From Gemmatimonadota bacterium (lineage in GTDB: Bacteria > Gemmatimonadota > Gemmatimonadetes > Longimicrobiales > Gaopeijiaceae), in the NCBI GenBank assembly GCA_009844885.1, contig VYAQ01000044.1, forward strand, positions 35,716-99,715: DNA of 64,000 nucleotides, read 5' to 3'. Below the pieces are notes generated by a model. The model searched no databases. It saw only the letters and a program-made list of their open reading frames with translations, and was not told where the DNA came from. Position 1 is the first letter of the stretch; every line of letters begins with the position of its first letter. This document shows, in pieces, positions 25,637-33,443 of this stretch. A program made the position numbers and the translations under genes.

Positions 25637-27397
25637 TCAAGTCCCCGAGCGGATCAGCACCTCACCCAGCGCCTCGTTGAGCCGGCGCCTCACGTCGCAG
25701 CTCGCCGACGCTTTCAGCGCTGCCGAGGCCGCAGCGCGCACCGCGCTCATTCGGCATCGGCGGACCAGCCTCTTGATCTCGAGCAGCGAGGGCCACGCCA
25801 CCGAAAGGACCTCGACACCCAGACCCAGCAGCAGCAGGGCGCCGAGTGGCCGGGCGGCCATCTCCCCGCAGGCGTTCACCTCCACGCCAGCCTCTCGGCC
25901 GGCGTCCGCCACCATGGAGATCTGGCCCAACACCGCCGGATGCAGTTCGTCGAACAGATGCGCCAGGCGGGTACTGGTCCGGTCGACCGCCAGAGTGTAC
26001 TGGACCAGGTCGTTGGTGCCGATGGAAAGGAAGTCGACGTGCTCGGCCAGCTGTCGCGCCTGCAGGGCCGCCGCCGGCGTTTCGATCATTGCGCCCAGCT
26101 TGACCTGTTCCGAGAACGCCACTCCCTCGCGGCTCAGCTGGTCGGCGGCCGTGTGAAGGAGGCCGCGCACGGACGTGATCTCTTCCGGCGTGTTCACGAG
26201 CGGCACCATGATTCGCACGTCCCCATGCGCCGTGGCCCGCAACATCGCCCGCAACTGGGTGAGAAAGAGCGTGGTCTCGTCCGGGAGGACGCGGACGCCC
26301 CGCCTCCCCAGGAGCGGGTTCTCCTCAGCCGGAGCACGCAGAAAGACCGGAAACTTGTCGCCGCCCAGATCAAAGGTGCGAATCAGCACCGGGCGGCCGG
26401 CGAATGTCTCCGCCACGTGACGATACGCGCGGTATTGCTCCTCCTCTCCCGGGGCCGTGTTGCGGCCGACGACGAGGAACTCGGTGCGGAACAGCCCGAT
26501 CCCGTCCGCGCCGTGCTCGCGGGCCTGTCGCGCCTCGCCGGGCAGGTCGAGGTTCGCCCGGAGCACGACCCTGGTGCGGTCGAGCGTAACCGCGTCCTCC
26601 CGCGCAATCGCGGCAATCTCGCGCCGCCATCCCAGGATCGCCGAGCGCCGCGACTCGAAGCGCTCCGCTTCCCTTGCGTCGGGATCGATCACGACCCTGC
26701 CGGACCGCCCATCCACGACCATCACCTGCCCGTCGCGCGCCTTCGAGGAAACCCGGTCCAAGCCCGCGACGGCCGGGATCTGCAGCGACCGGGCGAGAAT
26801 CGCCCAGTGCGAGGTGCGCGTGCCCTCGTCGGTGGCCAGCGCCACCACCCGATCGGTATCGAGTGCAGCGACGAAGCTGGGAGTGAGGTCCCGGGCCACG
26901 ACCACAACGCCGGTCGCGGGGCCCAGGTCCCACGGCTCGGGCAGCGCCAGCAGCCGGTTCAGGACCCGCAACTGGAGATCGGCAAGGTCGTTAAGCCTGT
27001 CCAGCACCATGGGGTGGTCGGTTTGCGACCAGCGCTCCTTGAGTTCCAGCATCCTCCAGTGGAACGCGCGTGCCGCCGCGAGCCGATTCGCGCCGATGTA
27101 GCGCTCCGTTCCCCCGACTACGTCGGGATCGTCGAGCATCAGGATCTGGGGATCGAATATCCTCGCCTCGACGGGTCCGAGCCGAGCCTCGGTCTCGCTC
27201 TTGAGCACCTCCAGTTCACGGCGCGCATTGGTCAGAGCGGCGCGAAAGCGCCCGAGTTCGCGATCCACCGAGGCCGCCTGGACAACGGTGTGGGCGACCT
27301 CCGGGATACTCCACTCGATCCGACGCACGGTCCCCCTGGCGATCCCCTCGGCGGCGGGGAAGCCCTCGAGGACGGTCGGGGGTGAAGCGTCACTCAT
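25637..27397 (-). CDS. ptsI: PTS enzyme I (phosphoenolpyruvate-protein phosphotransferase)
   Basis: Enzyme I autophosphorylates from PEP and passes phosphate to HPr. The 586-residue protein has the phospho-His domain with TRTSHWAILARSLQIPAV (His197), the PEP-barrel motifs GIGLFRTEFLVV, IMVPLVNTPEE and SIGTNDLVQYTLAVDR, and the catalytic-cysteine loop NACGEMAARP. Length is normal. ATG 27397 overlaps the HPr stop as ATGAGTGA; a GTG at 27409 is an alternative. With no EIIB/EIIC genes nearby, the relay probably ends on the EIIA proteins in the window and serves regulation. Confidence 0.95.
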   Translation of the reverse strand: MSDASPPTVLEGFPAAEGIARGTVRRIEWSIPEVAHTVVQAASVDRELGRFRAALTNARRELEVLKSETEARLGPVEARIFDPQILMLDDPDVVGGTERYIGANRLAAARAFHWRMLELKERWSQTDHPMVLDRLNDLADLQLRVLNRLLALPEPWDLGPATGVVVVARDLTPSFVAALDTDRVVALATDEGTRTSHWAILARSLQIPAVAGLDRVSSKARDGQVMVVDGRSGRVVIDPDAREAERFESRRSAILGWRREIAAIAREDAVTLDRTRVVLRANLDLPGEARQAREHGADGIGLFRTEFLVVGRNTAPGEEEQYRAYRHVAETFAGRPVLIRTFDLGGDKFPVFLRAPAEENPLLGRRGVRVLPDETTLFLTQLRAMLRATAHGDVRIMVPLVNTPEEITSVRGLLHTAADQLSREGVAFSEQVKLGAMIETPAAALQARQLAEHVDFLSIGTNDLVQYTLAVDRTSTRLAHLFDELHPAVLGQISMVADAGREAGVEVNACGEMAARPLGALLLLGLGVEVLSVAWPSLLEIKRLVRRCRMSAVRAAASAALKASASCDVRRRLNEALGEVLIRSGT

Positions 27398-27656
27398 CGA
27401 ACCCGCCACGCACCAGATTCGCCAATGCCGCCACCGCCTCCTCGGCGTCGCGCCCGTCCGCCGTGATGGTCAGGGAACTGCCCTTCTCGGCGGCGAGCAT
27501 CAGAACACCCATGATGCTCTTGCCATTGACGCGCATTTCGTTCCTGGCCACCAGAATCGACGACGAAAAGCCACCGGCGAGCTTCACGAACTCGGCACAC
27601 GGCCGCGCGTGCATGCCGAGCCGGTTCGGCACCTCGACCTCGACGGAGCAGGTCAC
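27390..27656 (-). CDS. ptsH: HPr phosphocarrier protein
   Basis: The 88-residue protein carries phosphate from enzyme I to EIIA domains. His16 lies in NRLGMHARPCAEFV. Ser47 in MRVNGKSIMGVLML is the residue phosphorylated by HPr kinase, whose gene is two genes upstream. The full HPr domain is present, with no fusion. It overlaps ptsI by eight bases. Confidence 0.96.
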   Translation of the reverse strand: MTCSVEVEVPNRLGMHARPCAEFVKLAGGFSSSILVARNEMRVNGKSIMGVLMLAAEKGSSLTITADGRDAEEAVAALANLVRGGFDE

Positions 27657-27659
27657 CGC

Positions 27660-28142
27660 TCAGCGCAGTTGCGGACGCGGACGGTTGCCCGCGATCGCGA
27701 CCTGCCCCTTCACGGCGAGGCGCGGGACCAGCTCGTCGAACTCGAGCCTGCGATTGAACACGAAATCGAGGAGCATTGGAAGGTTGACCCCCGTGATGAC
27801 GGGCACGTCCGGCCGCTGCCGGGTTACGATGAGTGCCGCCAGATGGCATCCGCCGCTCGGCAGATCGGTGAACAGAAGGCTGCGAGGACCCCTCAGTTCA
27901 CTCATGGCGCGGGCACACAATTCCTCCCTGCCCTCCCCGTCATGCGACACCGCGACCAGCGCGTCGTGGGTGGCACCGGCAATCTGGCGCACCGCAGCGA
28001 CGAGGGCTTCCGCGAGTCCTCCGTGGGCAAGCACCACGCCCCGGGCCGGTGCGGGCAGCTCCCGTCCCTGATCGGCGGCGTCAACGGTCGACGCCACCCG
28101 GTCACCGGCCGTCGGGGGCGCAACCCCTCCACGGTCACTCAT
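27660..28142 (-). CDS. Mannose-family PTS EIIA domain protein
   Basis: The 160-residue protein is a PTS EIIA-Man (EIIA-4) domain with the phospho-histidine His40 in GVVLAHGGLAEALV. GRPRSLLFTDLPSGGCHL-like sequence (84-101) and ITGVNLPMLLDFV (near 116-128) are typical. The first 30 residues are extra and polar. It begins with ATG overlapping the hprK stop (ATGAGTGA) and sits directly before HPr. In many bacteria this single-domain EIIA next to HPrK and HPr acts as a regulator, not as part of a transporter. Confidence 0.88.
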   Translation of the reverse strand: MSDRGGVAPPTAGDRVASTVDAADQGRELPAPARGVVLAHGGLAEALVAAVRQIAGATHDALVAVSHDGEGREELCARAMSELRGPRSLLFTDLPSGGCHLAALIVTRQRPDVPVITGVNLPMLLDFVFNRRLEFDELVPRLAVKGQVAIAGNRPRPQLR

Positions 28143-29094
28143 AGTCTTCGATCAACGAGTCACGGCGGTTCAGAGCTCTGCGCAGTCCATCGTCGAACCG
28201 CGTCGGCACGTCGACGCCCGAGTACGCGAGAAGCTGGTTCATCGCGACCACCTCGCTGATGGCGGCCAGGTTCTTGCCCGGATTGAGCGGGATGGTCACC
28301 CTCGGGATTTCGACTCCGAGGATTTCCGTCGCCTCGCGCTCGAGCCCCGTCCGCTCGTATTCGCGCGAATCGTCCCAGGTCTCCAGATCGACGATGATCT
28401 CGACGCGCTTCCTCTGGCGGGTGGCCCGCGTACCGAACATCGAGGCGACGTCGATGATGCCGACGCCGCGGATCTCCATGTGGAAGCCCTGGAGCTCATG
28501 CCCCCTGCCCATCAGGACATCGTTGCCGCGCCTGGAGACGAGGACGACGTCGTCGGCGACCAGGCGATGTCCACGCGCCACCAGACCGAGCACACACTCC
28601 GATTTGCCGATGCCGCTGGGACCGGTGAAGAGCAGGCCGATCCCGTACACGTCCGCCAGCGAGCCGTGCACCGTCGTTGTGGGCGCCAGTACATCTTCAA
28701 GATACGGCTTGAGCACCCTGTAGAAGTCCCCGGTGTCCAGACCCGTGCGAAACACCGGGACCGAGGCGCGGGTTGCGGCGGCCAGGAAGCTCGCAGGAAC
28801 GTCCAGGCCGCGGGTGACGAAGACGGCCGGCACGTCTCGCGCGAACACCCCGTTGAGACGCGCTTCCGCCTCTTGCGGGTCCAGCGTGCCCAGATAGCTC
28901 ATCTCGGTCTCGCCGAAGACCAGCGCGCGTCCGTCGGGAAACCGCTCCGTGTATCCCGCGAGCGCGAGGCCCGGACTTGAGACGTCGGGGTTGCCGATGC
29001 GAGCGTCGAGCGGCACCCCGGCGGTGAGCAGCTCGAGTTCAAGCACCACCTCCCTCGCCGCAAGGAGGTCCTGCACCACAATCGACGATGTCAC
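28135..29094 (-). CDS. hprK: HPr kinase/phosphorylase
   Basis: HprK phosphorylates the regulatory serine of HPr and removes it again. The 319-residue enzyme has a regulatory N-terminal half and a kinase C-terminal half with Walker A GPSGIGKS (158-165), the LVADDVVLV segment, the family signature MEIRGVGIIDV and the C-terminal IPLNPGKNLAAISEVVAMN. Its substrate residue Ser47 is conserved in the neighbouring HPr, so the phosphorylation circuit should be functional. Confidence 0.95.
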   Translation of the reverse strand: MTSSIVVQDLLAAREVVLELELLTAGVPLDARIGNPDVSSPGLALAGYTERFPDGRALVFGETEMSYLGTLDPQEAEARLNGVFARDVPAVFVTRGLDVPASFLAAATRASVPVFRTGLDTGDFYRVLKPYLEDVLAPTTTVHGSLADVYGIGLLFTGPSGIGKSECVLGLVARGHRLVADDVVLVSRRGNDVLMGRGHELQGFHMEIRGVGIIDVASMFGTRATRQRKRVEIIVDLETWDDSREYERTGLEREATEILGVEIPRVTIPLNPGKNLAAISEVVAMNQLLAYSGVDVPTRFDDGLRRALNRRDSLIEDYE

Positions 29095-29151
29095 GGGCGG
29101 GCCACCCGCATCGGACCGTTGTGGGATGCACCCGGCTTCACCGCACGGGTC

Positions 29152-29469
29152 TCAACTCTGCACGCCCGACGGCATATGACGATAGTCCTTTCGTCTCGAC
29201 CGGTCGCGCTTGAGAATCCGCTTGACATGCTCATCCAGTTGATCCAGCGCCACACGGAAGTCCGGCCCCTCGCCACGAGCCACGACCGGCTGCTGGCGGC
29301 GGCGCGACACGATGGCCTCGACGGTGTGTGAACGACCCTCTTCCTTGAAAACAAAGCTGATGTCCATTACGGCGGGGTCGAAACGGGGCCAATCGACCGC
29401 GAGCTTCGACGCGCGATTCCGCCAGCGCAGACTGACCTCACATCCGCGTTCGGTGATCCGTGTCGCCAT
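29152..29469 (-). CDS. hpf: Short HPF/RaiA-type ribosome hibernation factor
   Basis: The 105-residue protein fits the ribosomal subunit interface family (sigma54 modulation protein): strands around MDISFVFKEEGRSHTVEAIV, then DFRVALDQLDEHVKRILKRDRSRR, where basic residues contact 16S rRNA. It lacks the long C-terminal dimerisation domain, so it is the short form. ATG 29469 follows GGAG. An hpf-hprK-PTS neighbourhood is common in bacteria and links stationary-phase ribosome storage with PTS signalling. Confidence 0.83.
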   Translation of the reverse strand: MATRITERGCEVSLRWRNRASKLAVDWPRFDPAVMDISFVFKEEGRSHTVEAIVSRRRQQPVVARGEGPDFRVALDQLDEHVKRILKRDRSRRKDYRHMPSGVQS

Positions 29470-29587
29470 GAGAGTGATCTCCAGAGGTTGAGGGAACGGT
29501 GGAGCCGCCGGGGCATCGCCGTCGGGTCCGGCGGCGGCACTTCAACAAGGTCCAAGTTAGCAAAAAGCGGCGTGGGAATCCGCACGC

Positions 29588-30721
29588 TCAGCTGCGCGTG
29601 CGCGCTTCGGTGACCAGACGCCCCAGGAGGTCCTCGAAGGCGGTTGCGACCCCTTCCCAAGTGTATTGTCGGGCCATCTCCCGTGCCGCGATACCCATGC
29701 GCTCTCGTGTCGCCGGCTCCATGACCCGAGCCAGCGCCGCCGCCAATGCGTCCACATCGCCGTGGGGCACAAGCACGCCGGTTTCGCCGTCACGCACGGT
29801 TTCCCGCAATCCCGGAGAGTTGGAGGCGACAGTGGCGGTTCCGCATGCAGAAGCCTCGATGCTCGCGATTCCCCACCCTTCCTTGGGGGACGTCAGCGCA
29901 TGCACCCATGATCTGGAGAGCAGTTCGCGCTTTTCGTCATCGGGCACGAAGCCCGCGAAGCGCACGCGATCCTGGATGCCGAGGCCGTGGGCCGTGCGTT
30001 CGAGCGCATCGCGTGCGTCGCCCTTGCCGGCAACGACCATTCTGACGCTCATGCCCCGATCACGCAGTCGCGCAACGGCCTGCAACACCAGATCGACCCG
30101 CTTGTATCGCTTCAACCGGCCCAGAAACACCACCGTGGGATCCGGATAGCGTTCCCGGGCGGGACCCAGCCCGTCGAGATCCACGCCGTTGCGGATTACG
30201 GCAATGCTTCCGGCGTCCAGCCCGCGACGAATCAGATCGTCCCGCGTGCTCTCCGAGACGGCGACGCAGTCGATGCCGCGGTAGACCGCAGGTATGATGC
30301 GCTCGAACAGCCAGGTGGCGCTCGCCAGCGCGGGATTGGCCTCGCGGAAGGCGGTGGCGCCGAAAAGGTGATGAACCAGCAGCAACCGTGCACGCGCGTC
30401 GACCCAGCGGGTGGCGAGCATCGGAACCTTGTTGAGGTCTTCGACGACAACATCGAAGCGCTGGTCGGCCAGGTGGCGCCCATGGGAGAGGGGCGCGGCG
30501 ACATTGAAGGTGTAGCGGCCGCCCGTTCTCAGCACCCGGATTCCGTCGATCTCCACCTCGGGCCGGGCCCCTCGCCAGCCGGAACAAAGCAGGGTGATCC
30601 GATGGCCTCGCGCGGCCAGCCGGCCGAACACCTGGTGGAGGTGTTCCTCCGCGCCCCCGGCATTCGGGTTGTGGCGATCCTGCCAGTTGACCACAAGTAT
30701 CGCGAGGGAGCTCACGATCAA
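29588..30721 (-). CDS. Glycosyltransferase family 4 protein
   Basis: The 377-residue enzyme has two Rossmann domains of the GT-B fold. The N-terminal half shows NAGGAEEHLHQVFGRLAARG, and the C-terminal half shows VVFLGRLKRYKRVDLVLQAV, VVAGKGDARD and EGWGIASIEASACGT, the nucleotide-sugar-binding E-x7-E region. It is cytoplasmic and probably builds a surface glycan; donor and acceptor are unknown. The frame starts at TTG 30721 overlapping the nusB stop as TTGA, or at GTG 30715 two codons on. Confidence 0.88.
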   Translation of the reverse strand: MIVSSLAILVVNWQDRHNPNAGGAEEHLHQVFGRLAARGHRITLLCSGWRGARPEVEIDGIRVLRTGGRYTFNVAAPLSHGRHLADQRFDVVVEDLNKVPMLATRWVDARARLLLVHHLFGATAFREANPALASATWLFERIIPAVYRGIDCVAVSESTRDDLIRRGLDAGSIAVIRNGVDLDGLGPARERYPDPTVVFLGRLKRYKRVDLVLQAVARLRDRGMSVRMVVAGKGDARDALERTAHGLGIQDRVRFAGFVPDDEKRELLSRSWVHALTSPKEGWGIASIEASACGTATVASNSPGLRETVRDGETGVLVPHGDVDALAAALARVMEPATRERMGIAAREMARQYTWEGVATAFEDLLGRLVTEARTRS

Positions 30722-31179
30722 CCGCGCCGTGGGGGATCATCGGGCCCGGCCGCGCGAAACACGGCATCCAGGACCCCGTTCACGAAACGCGGGGATTCCG
30801 ATCCGCCGTACCGCTCCGCCAGCCTGACGGATTCCTGTATCGCCACCTTGCCCGGCAGATCCGGCAGACACAGGATCTCGGTGGCGCCCAGCCGCAGGAT
30901 TCCCCGGTCCATGACCGACAGTCGCTCCAGGCGCCAATTGTCCAGACACTCCGATATCGTCGACTCGATGACCTCCTGGTTGTTCTCGAACGCGCGCACC
31001 AGGCGCTCCAGGTACCCGAGCCGCGAAGGCGCGATGCGCCGGTCCCGCACGGTCGCGGCGAACGCCTCACCCGGCGTAAACCCGCCGCCCTCGGACTCCC
31101 AGCGATAGTGTACCTGCAGGAACCACGCCCGCGAACGCGTGCGGTCGCGACGCGCGCGAGGGTCGAGGGTCCGGCTCAA
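30718..31179 (-). CDS. nusB: Transcription antitermination factor NusB
   Basis: The 153-residue all-helical protein binds boxA RNA with NusE (S10) and supports rRNA antitermination. Family features are the N-terminal RTRSRAWFLQVHYRWE, the LERLSVMDRGILRLGATEIL block and the C-terminal FVNGVLDAVFRAAG. The start is TTG 31179, overlapping the ribH TGA as TTGA. A ribH-nusB order is the classic bacterial arrangement. Confidence 0.94.
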   Translation of the reverse strand: MSRTLDPRARRDRTRSRAWFLQVHYRWESEGGGFTPGEAFAATVRDRRIAPSRLGYLERLVRAFENNQEVIESTISECLDNWRLERLSVMDRGILRLGATEILCLPDLPGKVAIQESVRLAERYGGSESPRFVNGVLDAVFRAAGPDDPPRRG

Positions 31180-31637
31180 GCCTGGCCACCCGCCGGATGG
31201 GTGTCGAACAGATCGAGCAGCTCGAGCGCGGCCTCGGCGAATTCGCCCCCCTTGTTGGCGCCCCCCGTGTCCGCCCTGGCCATCGCCTGCTGCCCGTTGT
31301 CGGTTGTCAGCACTCCGAACACGACGGGTATTCCGGCCGACAGGGCCACCTGCCCCAATCCGTCGCTGGCGTGCCCGGCCACGTAGTCGAAGTGGGCGGT
31401 CTCTCCCCGTATCACGCAACCGATCGCGACAATCGCATTGTACCGCCCGGAGCTGGCCATCCGCCCCGCGGCCTGGGGCAGGTCCCACGCTCCCGGCACG
31501 TACTCCACGAAGATCCGGTTGGCGGGTATCCCCTCGGCGAGCAGGCGAATTCTGGCCCCTTCCAGAAGCTGCTCCGTGACCAGGTTGTTGAACCGGGCCA
31601 CGAGCAGACCGATCCTGGCACTACGCGCCCGCTTCAT
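31176..31637 (-). CDS. ribH: 6,7-dimethyl-8-ribityllumazine synthase
   Basis: RibH condenses the ribityl-aminouracil with dihydroxybutanone phosphate, the penultimate step of riboflavin synthesis. The 153-residue protein has RIGLLVARFN, VPGAWDLPQAAGRM, CVIRGETAHFDYVA with His82 as the likely proton-transfer histidine, and GVLTTDNGQQAMARA. ATG 31637 overlaps the ribBA stop (ATGA). Confidence 0.97.
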   Translation of the reverse strand: MKRARSARIGLLVARFNNLVTEQLLEGARIRLLAEGIPANRIFVEYVPGAWDLPQAAGRMASSGRYNAIVAIGCVIRGETAHFDYVAGHASDGLGQVALSAGIPVVFGVLTTDNGQQAMARADTGGANKGGEFAEAALELLDLFDTHPAGGQA

Positions 31638-32821
31638 CCGAGGGAGTCCAACCCCGGACCGGCGGCAACCGGCACACTCCCAGCTCCCACGTCGATGGTC
31701 ACTCCCGAAAAGCTCTCCCGGCCTGTTACCTGCAGCGCGTATCCGTCCAGGCCCACGATGTGCTTTCGGCTGTTGGTAAGCAACCGGATTGTCGTCAGAC
31801 CCAGGTCCAGAAGGATCTGGGCGCCGATGCCGTAGTCCCTGAGCACCTGTCCCGGACCCGTAGGTGAATCGGGAATGGGAGGCTGGTCGGACGTGCGCAG
31901 GAGCCGGTCGATGAGGCGCTCACCGGCGCGGTCACGGTGGAGGTACACGACGACCCCCTCCCCTTCCTCCTGGATTCGCCGCATGGCGCCGGCCAGGAGA
32001 TTCCCGTCGGGCTCGTCAACCGACACGAAGGTGTCCGCCAGTGGATTCTCGGCGTGCATCCGGACCAGGACGTCCTTGCCGCCAGCCACGTCTCCGCGAA
32101 CGAGCGCGAGATGAACCCGATCGTCGACGTCACTGCGATAGCCGATGCACAGGAATTCACCCCACGGGGTCCGAAGCGGCGCCTCCACGACACGCCTTAC
32201 CAGGCGTTCGCGGGCAAGCCTGTACGCGACCACATGCTCGACGGTAATGAGCTTCAGGTCGTGCTCGCGCGCCATGACCTCGAGTTGCTCCCGGCGCGCC
32301 ATGGTGCCGTCCTCGTTCAGGATTTCGCAGATCACGCCCGCCGGAGCGAGGCCCGCCATGCGTGCGAGATCGACGGCTGCCTCCGTCTGGCCGACGCGTC
32401 GCAACACGCCGCCCCGGCGCGCCCGCAGCGGGAAGATGTGCCCGGGTCGCCGGAGATCCGCGGGAGTCGAACCGGGATCGACCAGCACCTCCACGGTCTT
32501 TGCCCGGTCGTGCGCCGAGATTCCCGTGGTCACCCCGAAACGTCGGTGGGCATCCACCGAGACGGTGAACGCGGTCCCCTGCGGGTCGGTGTTGCGATCC
32601 GTCATGAGCGGCAGTTCCAGCGCATCCGCGCGCTCGGCGGTCATCGATACGCAGATCAGGCCTCTTCCGCACTTGGTCATGAAATTGATCAGCCCCGGTG
32701 TGATCTTCTCCGCGGCGCACACCAGGTCGCCCTCGTTCTCCCGATCCTCGTCGTCGGCGACGATCACAAGCCCGCCCGCGGCAATCCGGTCCAGCGCGTC
32801 GGAAACGGTGTCAAACGGCAT
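31634..32821 (-). CDS. ribB: RibBA-type protein: DHBP synthase with apparently inactive GTP cyclohydrolase II domain
   Basis: The 395-residue protein joins a 3,4-dihydroxy-2-butanone-4-phosphate synthase (about 1-200; DDEDRENEGD at 23-32, THGISAHDRAKT-like block) to a RibA-like domain (about 205-395). In the second domain the zinc cysteines of genuine GTP cyclohydrolase II are replaced: by alignment the three positions read Asn259, Glu270 and Asp272. The catalytic GRGIGL loop reads AGERLI. Late motifs DYGIGAQILLDLG and LLTNSRKHIVGLDGY remain. Such degenerate fusions are known elsewhere, and the domain may be structural or regulatory. ATG 32821 has AAGGAG upstream and overlaps ribE by 11 bases; GTG 32848 is possible. 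Confidence 0.92.
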   Translation of the reverse strand: MPFDTVSDALDRIAAGGLVIVADDEDRENEGDLVCAAEKITPGLINFMTKCGRGLICVSMTAERADALELPLMTDRNTDPQGTAFTVSVDAHRRFGVTTGISAHDRAKTVEVLVDPGSTPADLRRPGHIFPLRARRGGVLRRVGQTEAAVDLARMAGLAPAGVICEILNEDGTMARREQLEVMAREHDLKLITVEHVVAYRLARERLVRRVVEAPLRTPWGEFLCIGYRSDVDDRVHLALVRGDVAGGKDVLVRMHAENPLADTFVSVDEPDGNLLAGAMRRIQEEGEGVVVYLHRDRAGERLIDRLLRTSDQPPIPDSPTGPGQVLRDYGIGAQILLDLGLTTIRLLTNSRKHIVGLDGYALQVTGRESFSGVTIDVGAGSVPVAAGPGLDSLG

Positions 32822-33440
32822 GGATACCGGGGCTCCTTCGAGGCTCACCAGGCGTGGATTCCAGGACCCGCCGGACGTATCGGCCGACGAGGTCCGCCTC
32901 CACGTTGACCGCGTCTCCCGGTCTCAGGGACGAGAAGTTGGTGTGACTCCACGAATGGGGAATGATGGCGACTTCGCAAACGAACTCCTCCCTGAGGTCG
33001 TTGACCGTAAGGCTGACCCCGTTCAGCGCGATCGAGCCGTGCGGGATGGTCGTGGCGAAGACGTCTTCGGGGAGGGAGAAGGCCAGAAGCCGTGTGTCGC
33101 CCAGTCGCAGGTGGTCGAGAAGGACCGCGCGGCCGTCGACGTGGCCCTGGACCAGATGGCCATCGAGGCGGTCGCCGACCTTCACCGCGCGCTCCAGGTT
33201 CACGGGAGCTCCGATCCCGTAGTCGCCGGCAACGGTTCGTTCCAGCGTGGAAGCGCCGACATCCACCGCGAAGGTTCCGTCCTGGCGCGCGCACACCGTC
33301 AGACACGCGCCGTCGACAGCCACGGACTGCCCCACGGTCAGCCGGTCGGCGAAAGGGGCGGCGATCTCGAGGGTGCGGCCGTTCGGTCGCCGACCTGTCT
33401 CCACGACCTCGCCGACCGCTTCGATGATTCCGGTGAACAC
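32811..33440 (-). CDS. ribE: Riboflavin synthase, alpha chain
   Basis: This 209-residue enzyme dismutates two lumazine molecules to riboflavin. It has the expected tandem barrels: MFTGIIEAVGEV, SVAVDGACLTV and HLVQGHVDG in the first, and SIALNGVSLTVND and IIPHSWSHTNF in the second. The order ribD-ribE-ribBA-ribH on one strand, with gaps of three bases or overlaps, shows one operon for the pathway. A separate GTP cyclohydrolase would still be needed. Confidence 0.97.
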   Translation of the reverse strand: MFTGIIEAVGEVVETGRRPNGRTLEIAAPFADRLTVGQSVAVDGACLTVCARQDGTFAVDVGASTLERTVAGDYGIGAPVNLERAVKVGDRLDGHLVQGHVDGRAVLLDHLRLGDTRLLAFSLPEDVFATTIPHGSIALNGVSLTVNDLREEFVCEVAIIPHSWSHTNFSSLRPGDAVNVEADLVGRYVRRVLESTPGEPRRSPGIHAV

Positions 33441-33443
33441 GGG

